A stretch of DNA of 64,000 nt from Cryptobacterium curtum DSM 15641. GTDB lineage: Bacteria > Actinomycetota > Coriobacteriia > Coriobacteriales > Eggerthellaceae. The notes beneath the pieces are model-generated. The model was not told the DNA's origin. It worked only from the letters and a program-made list of their open reading frames with translations, and did no database searches. This document shows, in pieces, positions 43,729 to 51,405 of this stretch; within the stretch, counting starts at the first letter, position 1, and every line of letters starts with the position of its first letter. The translations under genes and the position numbers were made by a program. Where the stretch lies: assembly GCF_000023845.1 (NCBI RefSeq), contig NC_013170.1, positions 62,001-126,000 of the forward strand, written 5' to 3'.

Positions 43729-45177
43729 ATGAGTTCGGTTGTAAGAACGGGGATGCATAAGGTCAGCTGTGCTGTAGCTGCAGTTGCACTTGCTCTGGCG
43801 TTGACACCGGTTGTTGCTTTCGCAAGTCCAACTAGTACTACCGATGTGGCTGACAGTACAGTGACAATCACCGATCTGCTTGCTGGTGATACGGTTGAGG
43901 CCTATCGCATTGCTGATGCCGATATTGATGCAGCCAATAACCTTACCTATACAATGGCCTCTGACCTGCCTTCAGACTATGACACGATCGATGAGATTGC
44001 TGCTGTTGCTTCTGATGGCACTAGTTTCGTACAGGGTAGTGCTATGCAAAACGCTGCAAGCAAAATTGCAAAGGCTTTTGCTGATGCAAGCACGGCACCA
44101 GCAGCAACTGCTACTGCAACGGGCACTTCAGCTAACCTTACCCTTGGCAGTGGCTACTATCTTGTTCGCGTAACAAGCACCAGTGGTGAAACACGCGTGT
44201 ATCAGAACATGGTTATTGACGTTAGCCCCAAGGCCAACACCAACGGAACGTATAATCCTCATGATGCCGTAAATGTTGCTGTCAAAAAGACAGACGTGAC
44301 GGTTAAAAAGACCGTTGGTAGCGAATATAAAGAGTCTACCGATAAGTACAGCGTTGGCGATACGGTTCCATTCAAGATTGAAACCGCCATCCCTAACTAT
44401 CCAGCTGATTCTAAGGATGCCACCTTCAAGATTGGTGACACTCCTACCGCCGGTCTTGAGATTGATACAACCTCTATCATGATCAATGGTGCTACGGCTG
44501 TTTCTGGTGCCGACTACACCCTTACGGCAAGTGCTACGGGCTACACCATCGAGTTTTCCAAGGCCTATGTTCTAGCTCATCCCGGTGAGAGCATTACGGT
44601 TACCTACAATGCCAAACTCACTTCTGACGCTTTCTCGCATAGCGCCGACGATGTAACAGGCAATACCGCTACTGTGACGTTTAATCCGAACCCTTATAAC
44701 TCCACAACAGTTATTCCATCTGACAAGACCAAGGTCAAGACCTATGGCTATGTCTTCAAGAAGGTGGATCCTGACGGAAACGCTCTTCCGGGTGCTACCT
44801 TTACGCTGAAGGTTACCAATAGCGATGGTTCTGTCACCGAAATCGAATCTACTTCCGACGAAAATGGATATGTTTACTTTTCAGGCTTATCTGCTGGAAC
44901 ATACACCATTTCCGAAACGGTTGTTCCTGCGGGATACACAAAGGTTGCTGATCAGACCTTTACACTAAGTGCAGCTGTTTGTACTGCTGACAACCCCGTT
45001 ACTTCTGAGGTTGAAGATAACTATTTGGTTTCCAGCACAGATGTGGTAGATGGAAAGCAACCTGTCCTGCCTCTTACAGGCGATGTGGGAACCTTTATTC
45101 TCGTCGCAGCAGGAGTGGGATTGCTGGCATGCGCATTCGTTACTATTGCGCGATTCAGGAAGCAAAAGCAGAGTTAG
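43729..45177 (+). CDS. LPXTG-anchored major pilin, copy 2
   Basis: The start at 43729 is chosen because AAGGAG (43716-43721) is too close to the ATG at 43723. The 482-residue protein has a signal peptide whose sequence differs from copy 1 (MSSVVRTGMHKVSCAVAAVA), then residues 30-347 identical to copy 1 except one Thr-to-Ile change. A diverged CnaB domain follows (VDPDGNALPGATFTLKV, YVYFSGLSAGTYTISET), and the sorting motif is LPLTG. It lies 43 bp after the tip gene and 12 bp before the sortase, so tip, pilin 2 and sortase probably form one transcript. Confidence 0.92.
   Translation: MSSVVRTGMHKVSCAVAAVALALALTPVVAFASPTSTTDVADSTVTITDLLAGDTVEAYRIADADIDAANNLTYTMASDLPSDYDTIDEIAAVASDGTSFVQGSAMQNAASKIAKAFADASTAPAATATATGTSANLTLGSGYYLVRVTSTSGETRVYQNMVIDVSPKANTNGTYNPHDAVNVAVKKTDVTVKKTVGSEYKESTDKYSVGDTVPFKIETAIPNYPADSKDATFKIGDTPTAGLEIDTTSIMINGATAVSGADYTLTASATGYTIEFSKAYVLAHPGESITVTYNAKLTSDAFSHSADDVTGNTATVTFNPNPYNSTTVIPSDKTKVKTYGYVFKKVDPDGNALPGATFTLKVTNSDGSVTEIESTSDENGYVYFSGLSAGTYTISETVVPAGYTKVADQTFTLSAAVCTADNPVTSEVEDNYLVSSTDVVDGKQPVLPLTGDVGTFILVAAGVGLLACAFVTIARFRKQKQS
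43816..44769 (+). repeat. 954-bp near-identical repeat, copy B
   Basis: Partner of 39542-40495 at an offset of 4274 bp in direct orientation. See copy A for the two differences. Confidence 0.95.
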
Positions 45178-45189
45178 CGGATAGCAATT

Positions 45190-46140
45190 TTGTCTGCTCA
45201 ACACGCAAAACAACAAGTGGCAACAAGGGAGCCTTCAGGTTCCCCTGCTCGTGTAGTGCGCTCTTCAAAAAAGAAGCGATGGGCGCGCTTACAGTTAGTT
45301 ATTGCTGTCATTATCCTGCTTGCTGGCGTAGCACTTATCAGCTATCCCTTTGTGAGCGATTGGCTTAATCAACGTGCGCAGGACGCAGTAAGTGCCAACC
45401 AGCAAGAAGTCGTAGCCGCTCTTCCGCCTGAAGACCTTTCACAAGAGCAACAACGAGCAGAAGCTTATAACGCCCAGTTATTCTCGGGCAGCTCGCAAGT
45501 AGTTGACCCCTTTGATACCAAGGCTACCTATCTTGGTAACAAAGAGTATGAAAGTGTACTCAATGTTGCTGGCGACGGGGTTATGGGAGAGCTCTTCATT
45601 CCGAAGATCAATGTTGATCTTCCTATTTATCACTACACTACTGACGAATCTTTAACGCGCGGGGTAGGGCATGTAGTAAACACTTCAGTTCCCATTGGGG
45701 GAGAATCTACGCATAGTGTGCTTGCTGGACATACCGGGCTTCCCTCGGCACGTCTTTTTGATCGCCTTGATGAACTTTCGGTGGGCGACTGGTTTATTAT
45801 TCGTGTCTTGGGCGAAGACCATGCCTACGAAATTACCTCTACTGAAGTCGTGCTGCCTGAAGAAGTCGACAGTATCAAGACAGAGGCTGGGCGCGATCTG
45901 GTGACCCTGGTTACCTGTACGCCATATGGCGTTAATACACATCGGTTACTTGTCCATGCTGAACGCTGCGAAGTGCCTGATAGTTGGAATACGTCCGAGG
46001 ATTCCACTATTCGTTTGGTGGCAACCCCTACTGATCTTCCTCGTCATCTGTGGGCATATGCACTGGCGGGTGTCCTTGTAGCTGTAGCTATTATTGCTGT
46101 GGTGTATGTGATCCTTCGTTATCGCCGTCGCCAACGCTAG
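45190..46140 (+). CDS. Class C (pilus) sortase
   Basis: The 316-residue protein has an N-terminal membrane helix (LQLVIAVIILLAGVALISY, about residues 34-52), the catalytic domain with His181 (LAGHTGLPSARLF), Cys243 (TLVTCTPYGVN) and Arg252 (THRLLVHAER), and a second membrane helix near the C-terminus followed by RYRRRQR. Two membrane segments are typical of class C sortases, which polymerise pilin subunits through Lys-Thr isopeptide bonds. The start is a TTG at 45190 with no clear ribosome site; a later GTG near 45250 is possible. It is the only intact sortase in the island. Confidence 0.92.
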   Translation: MSAQHAKQQVATREPSGSPARVVRSSKKKRWARLQLVIAVIILLAGVALISYPFVSDWLNQRAQDAVSANQQEVVAALPPEDLSQEQQRAEAYNAQLFSGSSQVVDPFDTKATYLGNKEYESVLNVAGDGVMGELFIPKINVDLPIYHYTTDESLTRGVGHVVNTSVPIGGESTHSVLAGHTGLPSARLFDRLDELSVGDWFIIRVLGEDHAYEITSTEVVLPEEVDSIKTEAGRDLVTLVTCTPYGVNTHRLLVHAERCEVPDSWNTSEDSTIRLVATPTDLPRHLWAYALAGVLVAVAIIAVVYVILRYRRRQR

Positions 46141-46304
46141 ATCTTTCGCGTGCCAATGCCGTGTGCGAATCACGACGTTTGGACGTTCGTCATTGCCAGC
46201 GCTAGACTTTCCGCGTTCAGCGTATATTGATGAACGTATTTCGGCTGGAAATATCTCGGTCAAATAGCTCGTATTACTAGATCTTCCATGTGCAGCGTAT
46301 ACTG

Positions 46305-46328
46305 ATTACTAATTAGTGAATTAGTAAT
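46305..46328. promoter_or_regulatory. Perfect 10-bp-arm palindrome upstream of alcohol dehydrogenase
   Basis: ATTACTAATT (46305-46314) and AATTAGTAAT (46319-46328) flank AGTG. It lies 37 bp before the ATG of the dehydrogenase, a good place for an operator, perhaps of a MarR-type protein. Upstream, about 29-bp imperfect direct repeats start with CTAGA at 46202 and 46277, and a shorter relative at 46137. Confidence 0.55.
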
Positions 46329-46364
46329 TGGCTCTATTGCATACTGGTAAAGGGGAGATCGACC

Positions 46365-47537
46365 ATGGAAGACTTTGAATTCGTATCACCCACTCATTTT
46401 GTTTTCGGAAAAGACGCAGAAGAAAAAGTCGGCGAAAAAATTCGCGCTGCAGGAGCGCAGCGGGTCCTTATTCATTTCGGCGGGAAAAGCGCGTTAGCAA
46501 GTGGGCTTATCAGCCGCGTGCGCGCCTCACTTTCGCAAGTCGGAATTGCCTGCATTGAATTAGGTGGCGTGCGTCCTAACCCCGAAATCGGTTTGGTGCG
46601 CGAAGGGGTTCGTTTATGCAAACAAGAGCAGATTGATTGGATTGTGGCAGTGGGCGGCGGATCTGTCATCGATTCCGCTAAAGCCATTGCGCTGGGTGCA
46701 CTTAGCGATATCGATTCGTGGGAGTTCTACGAAACAAAGCAGGCTCCTAGCGAAGTACTGCCGCTTGCCGTGGTACTTACCATACCTGCAGCGGGCAGCG
46801 AAGCGTCATCGAACACCGTCATCAGCAACGACGAGCTGGGGCGCAAAACGGGGTACGGTCATATATCGCTTCGCCCGCGGTTTTCGTTTATGAATCCGGA
46901 GCTTACCTTTACGTTGCCGCCCTATCAAACAGCGGCTGGTATTACCGATATGTACAGCCACCTGCTGGAGCGTTTCTTCGACGATATGGGTAGCGTGCCC
47001 GTAACCGACAATCTTAGCCTTTCGCTTATGAAAACAATTCGCGCCGAAGCACCCCGTGTGATGGCCGACCCCGAAGATTACGATGCCCGTGCAAACATTA
47101 TGTGGGCTGGCATGTTGTGCCATCAGGGGCTGGCTGGTGTAGGTCGTCATGAAGATTGGGCAACACATGGTTTGGAGCACGAGCTATCAGCGCTTAATCC
47201 GCAGATTACACATGGGGCAGGCTTAGCGGTGCTGTTCCCCTCTTGGATGGAATACGTCTTCGAAGAAAACCCAGCGCGGTTTATTCAATATGGTCGTGAG
47301 ATCTTTGGCTTGGTTTCAACAGGGGACGATTGGTCCGACGCCTACAACGCCATTGATGCGACCCGTTCATTTTTTGCATCGCTTGGCATGCCGACAACGC
47401 TCGAAGAACTGGATGTGCACGAAGAAGATATCGACACAATGCTGGTTACCCTTGAAAAGAATAGGGGTGCAGTGTTCGGGAGCTTCAAGAAACTGACCAT
47501 CAATGACGCGCGTGAGATTTATCGCCTTGTCCTGTAG
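46365..47537 (+). CDS. Iron-type (group III) alcohol dehydrogenase
   Basis: The 390-residue protein resembles the YqhD/BdhA butanol dehydrogenase branch. It has an N-terminal Rossmann-like domain with the GGGSVID nucleotide motif (residues about 95-101) and a helical C-terminal domain with metal ligands: Asp in GITDMYSHLLE, His in ATHGLEHELSA and His in ITHGAGLAVLFPSWM. It reduces aldehydes or oxidises alcohols with NAD(P)H. It has a GGGGAG ribosome site, a palindrome in its promoter region, and converges with lrgB only 17 bp away. Confidence 0.93.
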   Translation: MEDFEFVSPTHFVFGKDAEEKVGEKIRAAGAQRVLIHFGGKSALASGLISRVRASLSQVGIACIELGGVRPNPEIGLVREGVRLCKQEQIDWIVAVGGGSVIDSAKAIALGALSDIDSWEFYETKQAPSEVLPLAVVLTIPAAGSEASSNTVISNDELGRKTGYGHISLRPRFSFMNPELTFTLPPYQTAAGITDMYSHLLERFFDDMGSVPVTDNLSLSLMKTIRAEAPRVMADPEDYDARANIMWAGMLCHQGLAGVGRHEDWATHGLEHELSALNPQITHGAGLAVLFPSWMEYVFEENPARFIQYGREIFGLVSTGDDWSDAYNAIDATRSFFASLGMPTTLEELDVHEEDIDTMLVTLEKNRGAVFGSFKKLTINDAREIYRLVL

Positions 47538-47554
47538 GTGGTAATACTCTGCTC

Positions 47555-48259
47555 TTATCCCTGGAAAACGCAGTGCGCTACGATGACAATTACGGTTGTC
47601 ATAAGACCTGCTACTGCTAGCGATACACCACTCATGGCTCCTTCGAGTTCACCCATCTCAATGGCCTTCGTAGTACCCACTGCATGCGAACAGGTGCCGA
47701 TGGCAACACCGGTTGCCACGTGATCGTGCACGTGGAATATCTTTGCCATAAGGGGTGAAAAAATAGCACCAAGAATGCCGGTAATAATAACAGCGGCGAC
47801 GGTAATGGAGGTAATGCCACCGAGTTCTTGTGAAGCAGCGATAGCAATAGGTGTTGTTACTGATTTCGGAATAAACGAAACGGCCATATCATCACCCAAC
47901 CCCAGCAGGGTACAGAGCGTATAGGCACTTATCATTGATACGATTGACCCAACAAGGCAGCCTGAAACAATTGGAATAAAGTGACTTTTAAGTATTGAGC
48001 GCTGACGCCATACCGAATAAGCGAGCGCAACAGTTGCAGGTCCCAACATAAAAGAAAATACTTGCACGCTTGCCTCATAGGCGTCGTAAGGGATATGCAG
48101 CACCGATAGTGCAGCAATAAGTACGACAAGCGTGACGAGTAGAGGATTAAGCAGCGGGGATTTTACCTTCTGGTACAGCAACACTGCGAGTTGAAACACC
48201 ACAATTGAAAGGATCATGCCTACAACAAGTAGGACGGGTAAAGGTAGATTAATGTCCAT
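47555..48259 (-). CDS. lrgB: LrgB-family membrane protein
   Basis: The 234-residue protein has about seven hydrophobic segments and the LrgB motifs: LLNPLLVT near residue 40, FMLGPATVALAY near 70, SVTTPIAIAASQELGG near 135 and GTCSHAVGTTKAIEMGE near 190. LrgAB-type pairs act in murein hydrolase control, overflow-metabolite (pyruvate-like) transport and cell death control. It starts 17 bp after lrgA ends and is co-transcribed with it. Confidence 0.93.
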   Translation of the reverse strand: MDINLPLPVLLVVGMILSIVVFQLAVLLYQKVKSPLLNPLLVTLVVLIAALSVLHIPYDAYEASVQVFSFMLGPATVALAYSVWRQRSILKSHFIPIVSGCLVGSIVSMISAYTLCTLLGLGDDMAVSFIPKSVTTPIAIAASQELGGITSITVAAVIITGILGAIFSPLMAKIFHVHDHVATGVAIGTCSHAVGTTKAIEMGELEGAMSGVSLAVAGLMTTVIVIVAHCVFQG

Positions 48260-48276
48260 ACTATTGTCCCTCGATT

Positions 48277-49023
48277 TTAGTGCGTTAGTCTATGAGAACA
48301 AGATTGTTTCGTTTTATCGGACTGAGTGCGTATCGTCTTTTTGTGGGCATATGATTCAACAAGGCGCTGTGCTGCAATAACCGTCCAGCTTGTTGCAAGA
48401 AAAACGATAACAGTGGTAGTTATGCAGACAAAGGCAAACTTAAGCCCATTGCCAGCAAGTAGAGTGAAGCATCCCATAATGCCGACACCTGCCGGAATAA
48501 AAAAGATAGACATGTTGTCAATCAGGTAATCGCAAGCGCGGCCAACATGCTTGTGTTTGAGAATACCGGTGGCCAGCAAAATAAGTAAAAGTCCCATGCC
48601 GACGATATTTCCTGGCAGATCGATGGGAAGAAATGTTGCAACAGTGCAGCCAATTTCGTAGACAATAATAAGCAATGCGATCTGCAGGGTCAGAAGTATC
48701 GCACGTCCTAGCCGTACCTTTGTGCGACGTTTTAAACGTTTGCGCTTGCGTGTTTTACTCGTTTCACGTTCGTTATCGGATTTATGTGTGTCGCATGCGT
48801 TCTCACCTGGGACGGCTTTATTCAATGTAGAGTCGCTCGAGACGGTTTCGCTTGAGGTCGATTCACTTGAGATGGAGTCACGTAGAAGAGTTTTGCCCGA
48901 GGCTGATTCGTCCGATACAGAGCTGCTTACGGTAGCCTCACCTGCGATAAGTCCAGTGGCAGCAGAGTCGCACAAGACAGCTTCGCCTGTCGTACCCTTG
49001 GAGGTACGAGCTTCTTTTAGCAT
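48277..49023 (-). CDS. lrgA: LrgA/CidA holin-like protein with long N-terminal extension
   Basis: The conserved LrgA/CidA core covers residues about 105-225 (four membrane helices; IVYEIGCTVATFLPIDLPGNIVGM, given here in part, and PAGVGIMGCF). It is preceded by about 100 extra residues: a Ser/Thr/Glu-rich repeat (SSESTSSETVSSDST) and a Lys/Arg-rich stretch (KTRKRKRLKRRTKVR). Typical family members are 110-150 residues. No Met lies between the extension and the core, and GGGAG is 12 nt before the ATG at 49023, so the extension seems real. The basic stretch would orient the first helix with the N-terminus in the cytoplasm. Confidence 0.85.
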   Translation of the reverse strand: MLKEARTSKGTTGEAVLCDSAATGLIAGEATVSSSVSDESASGKTLLRDSISSESTSSETVSSDSTLNKAVPGENACDTHKSDNERETSKTRKRKRLKRRTKVRLGRAILLTLQIALLIIVYEIGCTVATFLPIDLPGNIVGMGLLLILLATGILKHKHVGRACDYLIDNMSIFFIPAGVGIMGCFTLLAGNGLKFAFVCITTTVIVFLATSWTVIAAQRLVESYAHKKTIRTQSDKTKQSCSHRLTH

Positions 49024-49359
49024 GTTTTGATCATTCTCCCAGAGTCAATAGTGCTGTGCCGCCTCAGCAACAAAACGTCATTGCACAGCAAGTGTTGAAC
49101 AGCATATAGGGTACGGCTAAGTAAGAACAGATGGGTTAAGTACACATAACCGGTGCGCCTCGTCCTCAAAACATCCACGTCAGCACTAATGCAAACGAGC
49201 ACTTACGGGTTGTGTCTGATGGGGAATGCCGTGCGCGAAGGCGGTGGCGATTCTCTTGTGCTGGCTTAAGACCATACCGCCCCCATAGCTAGGCGATTGT
49301 GTGCGCAATATAGTTAGCTGGTCGTGTGCACGAATGGTAGCATCGCGTTGTGACAAGTT
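49024..49359. other. Intergenic region between marR and lrgA
   Basis: These 336 bp lie upstream of lrgA and downstream of marR on the minus strand. I see no gene and no strong promoter or hairpin; the lrgA promoter should be here. Confidence 0.4.
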
Positions 49360-49821
49360 TTACGCGTCGGTTGCGTCGAGACCATGAAGCGTTTTATACA
49401 GCAGTTTGCGCAGTACATCTCGCTCTTCGGCAGTCAGCGGCATGCAACCCGACTGAGCCATCAACCCTGGGATATCGGCCGCTTTGTGCTCGAGTGCACG
49501 GCCCTTTGGAGTAAGCGACACGATTACGTTACGCTCGTCTTTTTCGTCTCGCACGCGCTTGACAAGACCTTTTGCTTCGAGCTTCTTGCATAGGGGTGTC
49601 AAGGTACCACTGTCAAGGTAAAGGCGTCCTCCAAGTTCTTTAATAGAGGCACTGTCTTCTTCCCACAACACCATAAGCGCGATGTACTGCGTGTAGGTAA
49701 GATCAAGCTTATCGAGGAAGGGCTTGTAATGCCGCACGATATCGCGGGCAGCGGCGTACAGTGGGAAACAAACCTGGTTGTCGAGTTTTAATTGTTCGTA
49801 AGGCATGCGAATCAACCCCAT
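49360..49821 (-). CDS. MarR-family regulator
   Basis: The 153-residue winged-helix protein has the MarR core: LDLTYTQYIALMVLWEED, SIKELGGRLYLDSGTLTPLCKKLEAKGLVKR and RDEKDERNVIVSLTPKG (residues about 38-108). The N-terminus YEQLKLDNQVCFPLYAAARDI has a Cys near residue 18 in the place used for redox sensing by OhrR-like members, so it may respond to peroxides or electrophiles. The targets are unknown; lrgAB downstream and the palindrome before the alcohol dehydrogenase are candidates. Confidence 0.9.
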   Translation of the reverse strand: MGLIRMPYEQLKLDNQVCFPLYAAARDIVRHYKPFLDKLDLTYTQYIALMVLWEEDSASIKELGGRLYLDSGTLTPLCKKLEAKGLVKRVRDEKDERNVIVSLTPKGRALEHKAADIPGLMAQSGCMPLTAEERDVLRKLLYKTLHGLDATDA

Positions 49822-50161
49822 CGAATAAGTACATAGCAGCTAGAAACGGTAGCTGGAAATAGTGGCTGGCTATAAACGACCATAAATCTTATTGCAGACT
49901 ATTATAACGTGCTCAATCAAATAGTGCTGCAAATAACTGACCTCTGAGGCTCGAAATGTGAGTGCGGGTTTTAAGAGAGAAAGAAAATAACCCCGCCTGG
50001 TTTGCTGCATGAACGCTCGCGTGTGCGGGGTACTGTCGTTAATATTTATACATGATCCGAGCTATTTATGACATTTTGCTTCTGAAAATCCATCATGATG
50101 GGTCTTTCTGATCTTATGGCCTTGAATCTTTTTAGCTAAAGATAGATTAATGCTTCGCTGT
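49822..50161. other. Intergenic region with terminator of the toxin-antitoxin genes
   Basis: No gene is seen in these 340 bp. On the right it ends the toxin-antitoxin unit; on the left it must carry the marR promoter. Degenerate TAGCTGGAAA-like repeats occur at about 49838-49875. Confidence 0.4.
49978..50043 (-). terminator. Terminator downstream of the toxin gene
   Basis: On the minus strand ACCCCGC (from 50043) pairs with GCGGGGT (ending 49992) around a long loop and is followed by TATTTTCTTTC. Confidence 0.6.
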
Positions 50162-50545
50162 CTATACAGTAAAAGTTCGTTTCATGATGGGCTTGTCGAA
50201 CGAGACAAAGGGAATCCCTGAAACAGTATTGCGTGCCACCATAAGGCAGTCGACGTAATCAAGTGGGGACGATCCAAATAAGCGGGAAGCATAGCGCACC
50301 ACTGCCTCTTCAGGAACATTTACTTCATCGAGCAGTGCAATAAGTGAAGCGGCGATAACCGTGCGTGGCACGCGGTGCACATCGCGTAAACATACTGCCA
50401 CACGTGCGATAATTTCCGGATAGGTACAAGCAATTCCTGTCTCTATAATCTTACGTGCTTGGCGTGCCTGCGCCTTGTTGTCGTTAAGTAGGTACCGCAG
50501 AATAACGGTTTCATCGATGATCGTATTGATTTTTTTACTTGGCAT
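50162..50545 (-). CDS. PIN-domain toxin-like ribonuclease
   Basis: The 127-residue protein from the ATG at 50545 has PIN-domain features: IIDETVILRYLLNDN at the N-terminus (first acidic site Asp11), PEIIARVAVCL, and LDYVDCLMVARN and FVSFDKPIMKR at the C-terminus with further acidic residues. Such toxins cut RNA. The usual DTN motif reads DET here. An in-frame extension to 50632 would overlap the antitoxin and lacks a better ribosome site. It follows a DinJ/RelB-type antitoxin gene by 34 bp, an uncommon partner for a PIN toxin. Confidence 0.82.
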   Translation of the reverse strand: MPSKKINTIIDETVILRYLLNDNKAQARQARKIIETGIACTYPEIIARVAVCLRDVHRVPRTVIAASLIALLDEVNVPEEAVVRYASRLFGSSPLDYVDCLMVARNTVSGIPFVSFDKPIMKRTFTV

Positions 50546-50579
50546 AGAGCTTATCGACCTTTCTTTTGATGCTCTGCTG

Positions 50580-50912
50580 CTAGTTTCGATATGCACGATC
50601 GCCGTCAGGGTTAGTGGCTTGGCTGTTTCCAATAAGAAAATCGGGGGATTTTGTAAGCGCCTTCAACCATGCCGACCGCTCTTCTCCTCGGTGCCCGCCG
50701 CTTGCGTATTCAGCGAGCATACCAGCAGCCTTTCCACGTGTCTTTTTAGCAGGCAAGCATACTTCAAAAGGAATGCGTTGATGAATGAGGCATTGACGAA
50801 TAAAAAGGCGAACTGCTTCAGAAGTAGAAGTTCCCATGGTGGTGAATAATTCATCAGCTTCTAGCTTGTCATGTTCACTGATACGGACCTGAATAATGCT
50901 ATCTTTGGACAT
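50580..50912 (-). CDS. RelB/DinJ-family antitoxin
   Basis: The 110-residue protein has the DinJ/RelB ribbon-helix-helix N-terminus (IIQVRISEHDKLEADELFTTMGTSTSEAVRLFIRQ, residues about 6-40, given in part) followed by RIPFEV. The C-terminal half is variable and polar, suited to wrap a toxin. It would repress its own promoter through the tandem TGTANTACA boxes upstream. It is the first gene of the two-gene unit. Confidence 0.88.
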   Translation of the reverse strand: MSKDSIIQVRISEHDKLEADELFTTMGTSTSEAVRLFIRQCLIHQRIPFEVCLPAKKTRGKAAGMLAEYASGGHRGEERSAWLKALTKSPDFLIGNSQATNPDGDRAYRN

Positions 50913-50957
50913 AAATTGCTCCTCATTAGTGGATTCAACAAATACTTTCAGTTAATT

Positions 50958-50977
50958 TGTATTACATTTGTACTACA
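50958..50977. promoter_or_regulatory. Tandem TGTANTACA palindromes, probable antitoxin operator
   Basis: TGTATTACA (50958-50966) and TGTACTACA (50969-50977) are each symmetric and repeat with an 11-bp step, one helical turn. They lie 46-65 bp upstream of the antitoxin ATG, as expected for autoregulation by a ribbon-helix-helix dimer pair. Confidence 0.65.
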
Positions 50978-51405
50978 ATATGAAAAATAGTAAAAGACTA
51001 ATCCGCGAAGTACTCACCGTTATTTTTAGCTAGATTAATAAAAAACCTAAAAGAGGATACTTCCCTTTGCGGATGAGATATGGGATAACGCTAGGAAGAC
51101 CTTATGAGTATTGCTGCGGTTCTGCGCGGAATGTGGTCGATTCTTTAAGATGAGTCGTATTCCGTGCAGAACCGCAGAGTATGAAGGAAATGCGTATCCT
51201 TAATAAGTGCTCAAATGAACGAGAGTTAATGAGCGAAGAGGGGAGTGCAAAGAGGTCTAGTAATTGGTATGTGCGGTTGACGAGGCGCATATCTGATTTA
51301 CTGCCGGGGAGGAGGAGGCAACAGATCCTACGGCAGATGGAGAGCAGCGTTTGAAGAGGCGCTGGAAGACGAGGGACCGAGAAGCTGTTGGAGGAGGTGT
51401 TTCCG
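50978..51405. other. Divergent region between toxin-antitoxin and formate hydrogenlyase genes
   Basis: No gene is visible. The stretch contains a 19-bp stem at 51114-51177 and, right before the first gene, the ribosome site GAGGAGGT. A promoter for the long downstream cluster should lie here. No sigma-54 type GG/GC element was convincing. Confidence 0.45.
51114..51177 (+). promoter_or_regulatory. Long 19-bp hairpin upstream of the formate hydrogenlyase cluster
   Basis: 51114-51132 (begins CTGCGGTTCTGC) pairs with 51159-51177 (ends GCAGAACCGCAG) over 19 positions with one G-U in RNA. The loop is 26 nt. There is no U-run. It lies 230 bp upstream of the first gene. Confidence 0.6.

Noticed and set aside
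39606-44173. Identical 97-codon frames at 39606-39899 and 43880-44173
   Set aside because: They are a second frame inside the duplicated pilin core; identity comes from the DNA repeat, not from a conserved small protein.
50546-50632. Longer PIN toxin start overlapping the antitoxin gene
   Set aside because: The PIN fold begins right after the Met at 50545; the extra residues are the shifted frame of the antitoxin end.
51257-51405. Sigma-54 promoter for the formate hydrogenlyase cluster (TGGTATGTGCGGTTGA at 51267)
   Set aside because: The -12 GC element is missing; resemblance is too weak to call.
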